DNA of 64,000 nt from Actinomycetota bacterium (GTDB lineage: Bacteria; Actinomycetota; Acidimicrobiia; Acidimicrobiales; Ilumatobacteraceae): the NCBI GenBank assembly GCA_016700055.1, contig CP064997.1, positions 2,294,001 to 2,358,000 of the forward strand, written 5' to 3'. Under the pieces are notes generated by a model. It saw only the letters and a program-made list of their open reading frames with translations, was not told the origin of the DNA and did not search any database. The position numbers and the translations under genes were made by a program. This document shows positions 57,148 through 64,000 of the stretch, piece by piece; within the stretch, counting starts at the first letter, position 1; each line of letters starts with the position of its first letter.

Positions 57148-58803
57148 TCACTCCACCAGGTGAGCGCGGCCGTGCAGCGCGAAGCGCCGGCGCAGCTCCT
57201 CGGCTTCGTCGGCGCTGAGCTGGACGAAGCTCAGTTCTCTGCCCGGGCGCCACCACACCACGTCGCCGGCCTCCGGCGGGCCGGGGTGCCAGCGCTGGTT
57301 GACGAGCACGCGCTTTAGCACCTTGTTCGTCTGCGTCATCGGCAGCTCGTCGGCGACGCGTACGAACGTCGGCACCCACTTCGGCCCGAGGTCGGGCTGC
57401 GCGGCGAGGAAGGCGGCGAACGCGTCGGGGTCGAACGAGGTCCCAGGCGTGAGCTGCAGGCAGGCCATCACCCGGTCGCCTGCCTGCGGATCGGGCACGC
57501 CGTACACGGCGGCCAGCAGCAGCCCGGGGAAGCGGGCGAGGATGCGCTCGATCGGCGCGCCGGCGAAGTTCTCGCCGTCGACGCGCAGCCAGTCGGCGCT
57601 GCGCCCGGCGAAGTAGAAGAAACCCGCCGCGTCCCGGTAGGCGAGGTCACCCGACCAGTACGCACCGTCGCGCATGCGCTCGTGGTTCGCCTCAGCGTTG
57701 TTCCAGTAGCCCTCGAAGGAGCCGCCGCCGAGGTTGACGATCTCCCCGGTCGCCCCGTCGGCGTTCAGCAGGCGACCGTCGGCGTCGAACCGCGCGGGTG
57801 GGCACTCCTCGCCGGTGGCCGGGTCGAGCACGACGACCGTCGGCTGCGCGGGCACGCCGAGCGAGCCGGCGGGCATGTCGGGGACCCGCACGATCGCCGC
57901 GCCGGTCTCGGTCTGGCCGTAGCCGTCGGTCAGCGTGCAGCCGAATCGCTCCTGGAAGCGGGCGAGGTCGGCCTCGGAGGCCTCGTTGCCGTAGCCGCGC
58001 TGCAACGGGTTGTCGGCATCGTCGGGCTGCTCCGGGGTGGCGAGGATGTAGGCCAGCGGCTTGCCGACGTAGTCGAAGTACGTCGCCCCGTAGCGGCGGA
58101 CGTCGGGCAGGAACTCCGACGCGGAGAACTTGCGGCGCAACGCGACGGCGGCGCCGACGGCGACGCTCGGCGCCCAAGCGGTGAACAGCGCGTTCGAGTG
58201 ATAGAGCGGCATCGAGATGTACGTCACGTCCTCGGCGGTCAAGGACGTGATCGCCGTCATCGCGCCGGTGACGCTCTCCAACCTGGCGTGGGTCGTGATG
58301 ACGGCCTTCGGCGCGCCGCTCGTGCCCGACGTGAAGAGCAGCAGCAACTGGGTGGCGGGATCGACGGGCTCCGCCGGCAGCGGCGACCCGCGGTGGGCTT
58401 GCAGCGCCTCGTCGTACGCCGGGTCGTCGACGACCAGCACGCGCGTGTTGGCGCCGAGGTCGAGTCCGTCGAGCAGCTCGAGCTGGCTGCGCTCGGTGAC
58501 GACGAGCTGGCACTCGGTGTAGGTGATGGCGCGGGCCAGTTCCGCGCCGCGCCGCGTGGGGTTGATCCCGACGATCGTCGCTCCGCTGACGGCAGCGGCG
58601 CCGAGCCACATCGTGAAGTCGGGCACGTTCTCCAGCAGCACGCCGATGTGGGGCGCGGCGGGCAGCCTCAGCGAGCGCCACAGGTCGGCGCGCGTCGCGA
58701 CCTCGGCGGCCCACTCCCGATACGTCCAGCGCTCGTCGCCGAAGAGCAGCGCCAGGTGGTCGTCGTCGACCCTGGCCCGGACGCGATCGGCGAAGCTGGA
58801 CAT
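57148..58803 (-). CDS. Acyl-CoA synthetase (AMP-binding, FadD-type)
   Basis: A 551-residue ANL-superfamily ligase. The phosphate-binding loop is LLLFTSGTSGAPKAVITTH near residue 160, the A5 motif is DGYGQTETGAAIVRVP, the A7/A8 segments are YWSGDLAYRDAAGFFYFAGRSADWLRVDGENFAGAPIE, and the A10 Lys is in MTQTNKVLKRVL. It forms acyl-CoA from a carboxylic acid, ATP and CoA. The relatives I would compare first are mycobacterial FadD17 and other side-chain steroid ligases, because the island otherwise lacks an obvious first activation enzyme; this is a guess from context. Confidence 0.88.
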   Translation of the reverse strand: MSSFADRVRARVDDDHLALLFGDERWTYREWAAEVATRADLWRSLRLPAAPHIGVLLENVPDFTMWLGAAAVSGATIVGINPTRRGAELARAITYTECQLVVTERSQLELLDGLDLGANTRVLVVDDPAYDEALQAHRGSPLPAEPVDPATQLLLLFTSGTSGAPKAVITTHARLESVTGAMTAITSLTAEDVTYISMPLYHSNALFTAWAPSVAVGAAVALRRKFSASEFLPDVRRYGATYFDYVGKPLAYILATPEQPDDADNPLQRGYGNEASEADLARFQERFGCTLTDGYGQTETGAAIVRVPDMPAGSLGVPAQPTVVVLDPATGEECPPARFDADGRLLNADGATGEIVNLGGGSFEGYWNNAEANHERMRDGAYWSGDLAYRDAAGFFYFAGRSADWLRVDGENFAGAPIERILARFPGLLLAAVYGVPDPQAGDRVMACLQLTPGTSFDPDAFAAFLAAQPDLGPKWVPTFVRVADELPMTQTNKVLKRVLVNQRWHPGPPEAGDVVWWRPGRELSFVQLSADEAEELRRRFALHGRAHLVE

Positions 58804-58852
58804 GGCCTCCGATCGTAGGTCAGCACCCTTGCCGGCCGAAGGGCCGACCCGG

Positions 58853-61006
58853 TCAGAGCGAGCGTGCCACCGCGTCGGCGGAGTGCATCGCCCCTTCGAT
58901 GTAGCCGACCTGTCCGGCGTCGCCGACGACGTGCACGTCGAGGCCTGCCTCGCGCAGTGCTTGCGCGAACGACTCGTCGGGGGCGACGTGGGAGGCGACG
59001 ATCACCTCGTCGGCGGCGGCGGTGTGTTCCTGGTCGCCGACGCGGTAGACGACGTCGTCGGCGCGGATCTCGACGAGTGTCGCCTGGCGGTGCAGCATCA
59101 CGCCGTGGGCGGCGGCACTGCGCACCGCCGTCCACCGGCGGGGCATCGCCATCGGCAGGCCGAGCGCGGTGCCTTCCTCCAACACGGTGACGCTGCGGCC
59201 GCGTTCGGCGAGGAACTCGGCCAGCTCGAGCCCGACGAGGCCGCCGCCGACGACGACGACGTGCTTGCCGACGGGCATCCACCGCTTGGAGAGCGAGCGG
59301 ATGCGGTCGGTGTCTTCGGTGAGCTTCAGCGCGCGGCCGGCGGTCATCGCCGCGCGCACGAGCAGTCCGGGGCCGCCCTTCCCCCGCTGCGCGGAGTCCC
59401 CCGCGATCAGCGCGCGCATCTCGTCGCCGGTACGCACGTGGGCCCGGTCGGCGCCGGGCACGTCGGGGCGGGTGCGGCTGGCCCCGGTGGCCACGACCAC
59501 CGTGTCGGGGCCGAGGGCGCGCACCGTGTCGAGTGTTGCCGCGGCGCCGAGGCGCACGTCGACGCCGAGCCGTTGCAGCTCGTGGACGTGCCAGGAGACG
59601 AGCTGGCCGTTGGCCGGGGTGGTGAGCTGGGAGAACCACGCCGTGCCGCCGAGGTGGCTGCCCCGCTCGAGCAGCGTCACCCGGTGACCACGCGCGGCGC
59701 AGATCCGCGCGGCTTCCATCCCCCCCGGACCTCCGCCGACGACCACCACGTTGCGCCGCGCGCTGGCGGCGGGGAGGTCGGCGAGCGCCTCGTTGCCGAG
59801 CGCGGGGTTCACCGCGCACTTCGGCGTGGCGTCGAAGAAGTTCTGCTCGACGCAGACGTAGCAGTTGATGCAGGGGCGCACCGATTCACGGCGCCCGGAG
59901 CGCAGCTTCCCGACCAGCTCGGGATCGGCGAGCAGTTGGCGACCCATCGAGACGAAGTCGCAGTCGTTGCTCGCGAGCATCTCTTGCGCGATCTCGGGCA
60001 GCAGACGCCCGACGGCGATCACCGGCACCTTGACGGCAGCCTTCACCGTGCGGGCGAACTCGCGGTACTGGCCCACGCCGGCGGGCAACGGGCCCTCGGT
60101 GAAGTCGGCGAACGGGTTGTGGGCGTTCGCCGACACGTGGATCGCGTCGGCGCCGGCGGCCTCGATCAGCGCTGCCAACGCGGCGGCCTGGGGGGCATCC
60201 ACCCCACCGACAGGGCCGTACTCGTGGCCGTTGATGCGCACGATCACGGGGTAGTCGCGGCCCACCGCTTCGCGAATCGCCCGCGTCACCTCACAGGTCA
60301 GGCGCGCCCGGTTCTCGATCGTGGCGCCCCAGCGATCGGTGCGCTTGTTGTAGCCGGCGGAGAGGAACGTCGACAGCAGGTAGCCGTGCCCGGCGTGCAC
60401 CTCGACCGCGTCGAAGCCGGCGTCCTTGCAGCGTGCGGCGGCCTCGGCGAAGGTGGCGATCACCCAGGCGAGGTCGTCCTCGTCGGCCTCGCGGTAGACC
60501 TGCGCCTTGCCCTTCGTCGTGGTGGCCAAGCGCATCAGCTCGTCCGTCGTCAGGTCCTGCAGCGCGGCCATGTCCATCTTCGGGATCGGCACGGACGGCA
60601 CGAGTAGCTGGCGTTCCTCGGCGACGTCGACGCCGGCGGTCTTGCCGTGGTGGGCGAGCTGGGCACAGATCAGGCCGCCGACGGCGTGCACGGCGTCGGC
60701 CAGCGCACGCATGCCGGGCAGGTAGCGGTCGTCGCTCCAGCCGGGTTGGTGCCAGGAAGCCGCGCCGACGGGGTACGCGATGGCCCCGGCGCCGGTGATC
60801 ACGAGCCCCGTACCTCCCGCGGCACGGGCGACGTAGTGGTCGATCTCGGCTTGCTCGATCACCCCGTCCTCGGACAGGTTCATGTCCATCGCCGGCATCA
60901 CCACGCGGTTGGGCAGTTGCAGCGTCCCGATCCGGCCCGGAGCGAGCATCGCGGCGAACGGCCGCGTCGGCGAGCCGGCGGCACCTCTACCAGCCATGAC
61001 CCTCAC
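58853..61006 (-). CDS. 2,4-dienoyl-CoA reductase/enoate reductase-like flavoprotein (FadH-like)
   Basis: A 717-residue three-domain flavoenzyme. Residues 15-345 are an old-yellow-enzyme TIM barrel (ICAQLAHHGKTAGVD, VEVHAGHGYLLSTFLS, and NKRTDRWGATIENRARL). The 4Fe-4S site is CINCYVCVEQNFFDATPKC near residue 355, and the rest holds FAD- and NAD(P)-binding Rossmann folds (VVVVGGGPGGMEAARICAARGH and VVVVGGGLVGLELAEFLAERG). Such enzymes reduce conjugated enoyl-CoA or enones. GTG 61006 overlaps the previous stop (GTGA); ATG 60997 is the alternative start. A 2,4-dienoyl-CoA or steroid enone substrate is possible. Confidence 0.9.
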   Translation of the reverse strand: MRVMAGRGAAGSPTRPFAAMLAPGRIGTLQLPNRVVMPAMDMNLSEDGVIEQAEIDHYVARAAGGTGLVITGAGAIAYPVGAASWHQPGWSDDRYLPGMRALADAVHAVGGLICAQLAHHGKTAGVDVAEERQLLVPSVPIPKMDMAALQDLTTDELMRLATTTKGKAQVYREADEDDLAWVIATFAEAAARCKDAGFDAVEVHAGHGYLLSTFLSAGYNKRTDRWGATIENRARLTCEVTRAIREAVGRDYPVIVRINGHEYGPVGGVDAPQAAALAALIEAAGADAIHVSANAHNPFADFTEGPLPAGVGQYREFARTVKAAVKVPVIAVGRLLPEIAQEMLASNDCDFVSMGRQLLADPELVGKLRSGRRESVRPCINCYVCVEQNFFDATPKCAVNPALGNEALADLPAASARRNVVVVGGGPGGMEAARICAARGHRVTLLERGSHLGGTAWFSQLTTPANGQLVSWHVHELQRLGVDVRLGAAATLDTVRALGPDTVVVATGASRTRPDVPGADRAHVRTGDEMRALIAGDSAQRGKGGPGLLVRAAMTAGRALKLTEDTDRIRSLSKRWMPVGKHVVVVGGGLVGLELAEFLAERGRSVTVLEEGTALGLPMAMPRRWTAVRSAAAHGVMLHRQATLVEIRADDVVYRVGDQEHTAAADEVIVASHVAPDESFAQALREAGLDVHVVGDAGQVGYIEGAMHSADAVARSL

Positions 61007-61824
61007 CATCCCTTGAAGCGCACGTCGCGCCGCTCGACGAAGGCTTGCACGCCTTCTTGGAAGTCGTCGGTGCGGCTGGCGAGCTCTTGGGCCCAGGCCT
61101 CTTCCTCGAACGCGGTCCGCCGGTCGCTGTCGAGCGAGCGGTTCAGCAACCACTTCGCGAGCGACACCGCCTTCGTCGGGGCGTTCGCCAGCCGCTGCGC
61201 CCATTCGTCGACGGTCGCCGCGAGCTCGTCGGCCGGGACGCACTTGTTGATCAGCCCGATCCGTTCGGCGTCGGGCGCGGCGAGGTCGTCGCCGAAGAAG
61301 ATCAGCTCCTTCGCCTTCGCGAGACCGATCATCCGCGGCAGCAGGTATGCACCGCCGCCGTCGGGCGTGATGCCTCGACGGACGAACACTTCGATGAAGC
61401 GGGCCGTGTCGGCAGCCACGATCAGATCGCAGGCGAGCGCGAGGTGGGCGCCGATCCCCGCCGCGGTGCCGTTGACGGCGGCGATCACCGGCTTCTCGCA
61501 ATCGAGCACGGCGCCGACGAGGCGCTGCGCGCCGCGGCGGATGTTGCGCCCGACGTCACCCATCGTGCGCTCCGGCGCGCCTTCGGGGCGTGGCGCCTCG
61601 GGGATCTTGCTCACCCTCAGGTCGGCGCCGGTGCAGAAGTGCTTGCCGGTGGCACCGAGCACGACCACGCGGACGCGCAGGTCGCCGCTGGCCTCCTCGA
61701 ACAGCGACACCATCTGGTTGCGCTGGTCGGGGGTGATCGCATTAGCGGCGTCGGGTCGATCGAGTGTGATCCGCGCGATCCCCGAGCCATCCACCTCGTA
61801 TCGAAGCTCGGCCATGTCGCTCAA
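61003..61824 (-). CDS. Enoyl-CoA hydratase/isomerase family protein, isomerase-like active site
   Basis: A 273-residue crotonase. It has ARITLDRPDAANAITPDQ, HFCTGADLRVSK and AVNGTAAGIGAHLALACDLIVAADTARFIEVFVRRGITPDGGGAYLLPRMIG. The two hydratase Glu residues are not in place (GIGAHLA, FIEVF), while an Asp in TPDGGG sits where PaaG-type isomerases keep their acid, so double-bond isomerisation is more likely than hydration. The TTG start at 61824 has GGAGAG 7 bp upstream; ATG 61815 is the alternative. It precedes and overlaps the dienoyl-CoA reductase-like gene. Confidence 0.83.
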   Translation of the reverse strand: MSDMAELRYEVDGSGIARITLDRPDAANAITPDQRNQMVSLFEEASGDLRVRVVVLGATGKHFCTGADLRVSKIPEAPRPEGAPERTMGDVGRNIRRGAQRLVGAVLDCEKPVIAAVNGTAAGIGAHLALACDLIVAADTARFIEVFVRRGITPDGGGAYLLPRMIGLAKAKELIFFGDDLAAPDAERIGLINKCVPADELAATVDEWAQRLANAPTKAVSLAKWLLNRSLDSDRRTAFEEEAWAQELASRTDDFQEGVQAFVERRDVRFKGW

Positions 61825-61841
61825 GTCGCATCTCTCCAGAA

Positions 61842-61888
61842 TTCTCGGTCGGATCCCTGACGCTATGTGTCACGGAACCGACCGAGAA
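61842..61888. repeat. Palindromic repeat family A, copy 3 (reverse orientation)
   Basis: Arms TTCTCGGTCGG (61842-61852) and CCGACCGAGAA (61878-61888) enclose GACGCTATGTGTCAC, the reverse complement of the core of copies 1 and 2. It lies 18 bp upstream of the enoyl-CoA hydratase start in the divergent gap. The rest of the gap to the SDR start at 62090 holds operator site 5 and a short unassigned leader. Confidence 0.8.
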
Positions 61889-61969
61889 AGACGGCGAACC
61901 GATCAGTCTGCGCGTTCGTTCGGGGGTACCGACCCACGGCGACGGGGTCGGTGTGACGATCGTCTACTC

Positions 61970-61990
61970 TTTCTGACGCGTCGTCAGAAA
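61970..61990. promoter_or_regulatory. TetR-type operator, site 5
   Basis: A perfect palindrome with 9-bp arms TTTCTGACG and CGTCAGAAA around CGT. A -10-like TACTCT (61965-61970) ends on its first base, the same arrangement as at site 4. It is 99 bp upstream of the SDR start at 62090 and 145 bp upstream of the divergent hydratase start. Confidence 0.82.
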
Positions 61991-62089
61991 GCAAGGGTCT
62001 GATCGCGCGCAATGCCGTCACCTCGAGTCGACGACGGCAACCTTCACCACCATCGCCGCGGTGCGGCTCCCACAGCAAGGAACGACACT

Positions 62090-62902
62090 TTGGGCACGAT
62101 CTGCGTAACGGGGACGGCATCGGGCATCGGCGCCGCGACGAAGGCCGTCCTCGAGGCGGAGGGACACAGGGTGATCGGGGTCGACCTCCATGACGCGGAC
62201 GTGGTCGCGGACCTGAGCACCGAGGCCGGGCGCACCGCGGCGATCGAGGGCGTGCTCGCCGCGTGCGGCGGCACGCTCGACGGCATCGCCCCGTGCGCCG
62301 GGGTGAGCACGCCGGCACCCGCCCGCCTCGTCGTCGCGGTCAACTACTTCGGCACGATCGCCTTGGTCGAGGGTCTGCGTGAGGCGTTGAGCCGCGGCAC
62401 TGATCCTGCGGTCGTGATGATCTCGTCCAACTCGACGACGATGTCACCGGGGCTGAGCGTCGATCAGGCGGCGGTGTTCCTGGCGGGGGACGAGGCCGCC
62501 GCGCTGGCGCGCTTCGGCGGCGACGCCGACGAGGCGTTCGTCGCCTATCCCGCCGGCAAGCTGGCGATCGCGTTCTGGACGCGCGCCAACGCCGTGCGGG
62601 CGGAGTGGATCGGCGCCGGGATCAGGGTCAACGCCATCGCCCCCGGTGTGATCGACACCGGGATGACACGCCCGCTGCTCGAGATGGACGGCTTCAAGGA
62701 CGCGGTCATGCGGATCCCGATCCCCCGCGGGCGGTGGGGGCAGCCCGGCGAGATCGCCGAGGCGATCGCCTTCTTGCTGTCGCCGCGGGCGAGCTACGTG
62801 GTCGGCCAGGTGCTGTTCGTCGACGGCGGCACCGACGCGCTGTTGCAGCCGACCGCGCACCCGCACCCTCTGCCGGCGTCTCGGCCGGCGGGCCAGGGCT
62901 GA
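62090..62902 (+). CDS. SDR, 3-alpha-hydroxysteroid dehydrogenase/carbonyl reductase-like (HsdA-type)
   Basis: A 270-residue SDR. The N-terminus ICVTGTASGIGAATKAVLEAEGH, then GVDLHDADVVADLSTEAGRTAAIEGVLA, CAGVSTPAPARLVVAVNYFG, MISSNSTT, the catalytic YPAGK and the C-terminal SYVVGQVLFVDGGTDALLQPT closely follow Comamonas HsdA as I recall it. HsdA interconverts 3-alpha-hydroxy and 3-oxo steroids. The start is probably TTG at 62090 with AAGGAA 7 bp before; ATG 62012 lacks a site and adds a non-homologous leader. Operator site 5 upstream puts it in the proposed regulon. Confidence 0.85.
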   Translation: MGTICVTGTASGIGAATKAVLEAEGHRVIGVDLHDADVVADLSTEAGRTAAIEGVLAACGGTLDGIAPCAGVSTPAPARLVVAVNYFGTIALVEGLREALSRGTDPAVVMISSNSTTMSPGLSVDQAAVFLAGDEAAALARFGGDADEAFVAYPAGKLAIAFWTRANAVRAEWIGAGIRVNAIAPGVIDTGMTRPLLEMDGFKDAVMRIPIPRGRWGQPGEIAEAIAFLLSPRASYVVGQVLFVDGGTDALLQPTAHPHPLPASRPAGQG

Positions 62903-62930
62903 GGCCGCACCGGCCGTGGTGCCGCCCGGG

Positions 62931-63479
62931 ATGGATCCCGTCGCCTGGCTCGTCGCCTGCGAGGAGATCCGCCAGCTCGCCAGCCGTTACGCGATCCTGC
63001 TCGACGCGCGCGACCTCGACGCGTTGGTCGAGCTGTTCGTACCCGACGTGCGCGCCGGGCGCGACGCGTCCGGCCAGGCTCTGGTCGGGCGTTCGGCGTT
63101 GCGTGACTCCTTCGCCGCGCAGCTCGGTGAGCTGGGGCGCAGCATCCTGTCCGGCAGCAACCACGTGATCGACGTCGCCGATGCCGACCATGCGACTGGC
63201 GTCGTCTCCTGCCGCGGCGAGATCGAGCCGCTCGACGCCCCCGGCACGTGGGTGGTGCAGCAGATCCAGTACCACGACACGTACGAGCGGCGCGACGGGC
63301 GCTGGCTCTTCGTCGGCCGCCGTCACCTGCTGTGGTACGGCGCCGACATGCTCACCCGCCCGATCGGGCTGGCCGACGCCAACTGGCCGGCCAGCCACTC
63401 CGGCAAGGGCGAGCTACCCGAGTGGTACCCCACCTGGCAGCTGTGGCAGGCCCGCGCCGTCGACGGCACTACCCCCTGA
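62931..63479 (+). CDS. SnoaL/NTF2-like protein
   Basis: A 182-residue alpha+beta barrel protein of the SnoaL_4 type: EEIRQLASRYAILLDARDLDALVELFVPDVRAG at the N-terminus, HVIDVADADHATGVVSCRGEIE, and HDTYERRDGRWLFVGRRHLLWYG. The family includes isomerases, hydroxylases and delta-5-3-ketosteroid isomerase relatives, plus non-catalytic binding proteins. It follows the HsdA-like SDR by 28 bp, so a ketosteroid-type substrate is tempting but unproven. A GTG at 62916 could add five residues. Confidence 0.83.
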   Translation: MDPVAWLVACEEIRQLASRYAILLDARDLDALVELFVPDVRAGRDASGQALVGRSALRDSFAAQLGELGRSILSGSNHVIDVADADHATGVVSCRGEIEPLDAPGTWVVQQIQYHDTYERRDGRWLFVGRRHLLWYGADMLTRPIGLADANWPASHSGKGELPEWYPTWQLWQARAVDGTTP

Positions 63480-63483
63480 ACCG

Positions 63484-63568
63484 CAAACCGCGGCTATCGC
63501 GCCAATCTGTCAACGAACCTGCGCCAGCCGCAGCTCGGTTGACAGATTGGCGCGGAACCTGCGGTTTG
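63484..63568. repeat. Palindromic repeat family B, copy 2
   Basis: Perfect 17-bp arms CGCGCCAATCTGTCAAC (63498-63514) and GTTGACAGATTGGCGCG (63538-63554), with outer arms CAAACCGC (63484-63491) and GCGGTTTG (63561-63568), make an 85-bp nested hairpin. A further ATTGGCGGG half-element follows. It occupies nearly the whole gap between two convergent genes, as copy 1 does at 49.6 kb. Confidence 0.85.
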
Positions 63569-63619
63569 ACGGATTGGCGGGGGCGGGGCGGGCGGGGTGA
63601 AGGAACCTGCGGTCGACGG

Positions 63620-64000
63620 TTAGCGGGCGGGGACGAGGCCGCCGTCGGCGATCACCACCTGGCCGGTGACGAAGCTCGAGGCGTCGGACACCAGGAACAA
63701 CGCCGGGCCGACCATCTCCTCGGGGGAGGCCATGCGCCGCATCCACGAGGCCGCGGCCATCGACGCCTGCGCCGCGGGTGAGTTGTTGCGCACCATGTCG
63801 GTGTCGACGGTGCCGGGGGCGAGGGCGTTCACCCGGATGCCGCGGCCGGCGAAGTCGGCGGCCATCGACCGCGTGAACGACAGCAGGCCGGCCTTGGCCG
63901 CGCCGTACATCGACTGCGCGGTCGTCGGCAGGTAGGCGCCGGCGGAGATGACGTTCAGCACCGCGGCGTGGGGGCTGGCCTCCAGGTGGGGCAGTGCCTC
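63620..64000 (-). CDS. SDR-family oxidoreductase, C-terminal part (runs off the window)
   Basis: The last 126 residues of a short-chain dehydrogenase. The frame is open to the window edge and includes the catalytic Tyr-Lys in MYGAAKAGLLSFTRSMAADFAGRGIRVNALAPGTVDTDM and the C-terminal SSFVTGQVVIADGG. The N-terminal nucleotide-binding part and start lie beyond base 64000. It is convergent with the SnoaL-like gene across a family B repeat. Confidence 0.88.
   Translation of the reverse strand, partial: EALPHLEASPHAAVLNVISAGAYLPTTAQSMYGAAKAGLLSFTRSMAADFAGRGIRVNALAPGTVDTDMVRNNSPAAQASMAAASWMRRMASPEEMVGPALFLVSDASSFVTGQVVIADGGLVPAR

Noticed and set aside
1..64000. tRNA, rRNA, riboswitch, IS element or prophage
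   Set aside because: I read the intergenic gaps for T-loop-like motifs, transposase motifs and inverted-repeat-bounded genes and found none. A covariance-model search could still reveal small RNAs that I cannot see by eye.

Overview
The window is a GC-rich, densely coded bacterial chromosome segment. I see no rRNA, tRNA, CRISPR array, transposase or phage gene, and no gene-free stretch longer than about 270 bases. The gene content points to an actinobacterium: a GpgS-type glucosyl-3-phosphoglycerate synthase next to a FolP2-like protein, a class E sortase, gatCAB, F420/flavin LLM-type oxidoreductases, an IdeR/DtxR-family regulator and an 'igr'-like steroid side-chain cluster. An Acidimicrobiia-type lineage is my guess; it is inference only. 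Many adjacent genes are coupled by ATGA or GTGA start/stop overlaps, and GTG and TTG starts are frequent.

The left part (1-30.3 kb) is mostly housekeeping. It has a HelD-like helicase; a DtxR-family regulator with a small lipoprotein; a cell-envelope glycan set (alpha/alpha-toroid protein, methyltransferase, GT4 glycosyltransferase); an aldose epimerase; and D-aminoacyl-tRNA deacylase. A long leftward run hemE-hemH-(mtfA-like gene on the opposite strand)-hemG/hemY-sortase-lnt follows. A SCO1/cupredoxin/TlpA trio probably handles copper or cytochrome oxidase assembly. Next are an M48 protease, a TPR+HD-GYP protein, a TetR gene with a clear operator beside an esterase, and lgt. A membrane patatin, gatCAB, a folB-folK fusion, a FolP2-like/gpgS divergent pair and a RibD-C-like reductase complete this half. 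lgt and lnt, the first and last enzymes of lipoprotein maturation, are both present, along with several genes with lipobox signal peptides. Lnt has Ser where the catalytic Cys is expected.

The right part (30.3-64 kb) is a catabolic island. Its centre is a leftward eight-gene operon (39.6 to 31.5 kb): acyl-CoA dehydrogenase, MaoC-DUF35 (ChsH2-like), acyl-CoA dehydrogenase, MaoC (ChsH1-like), Ltp2-like thiolase, CYP125-like P450, FadA5-like thiolase, and a TetR regulator at the end. This is essentially the gene set of the mycobacterial igr cholesterol side-chain locus plus fadA5. Around it lie another acyl-CoA dehydrogenase, SDRs (one resembling 3-alpha-hydroxysteroid dehydrogenase HsdA), enoyl-CoA hydratase/isomerases, an acyl-CoA ligase, a dienoyl-CoA-reductase-like flavoenzyme, a family III CoA-transferase, an aldehyde dehydrogenase, three LLM oxidoreductases, three amidohydrolases and an acetoacetate-decarboxylase-like protein.

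Five intergenic sites in this island carry the same TetR-type palindrome, TCTGACR-N3-YGTCAGA. I propose that they form one regulon controlled by the TetR gene at 31549-32181. Separately, three unrelated families of palindromic repeats lie in the window. Two of them sit only between convergent genes; the third also occurs inside the lnt coding sequence and across the lgt stop codon.
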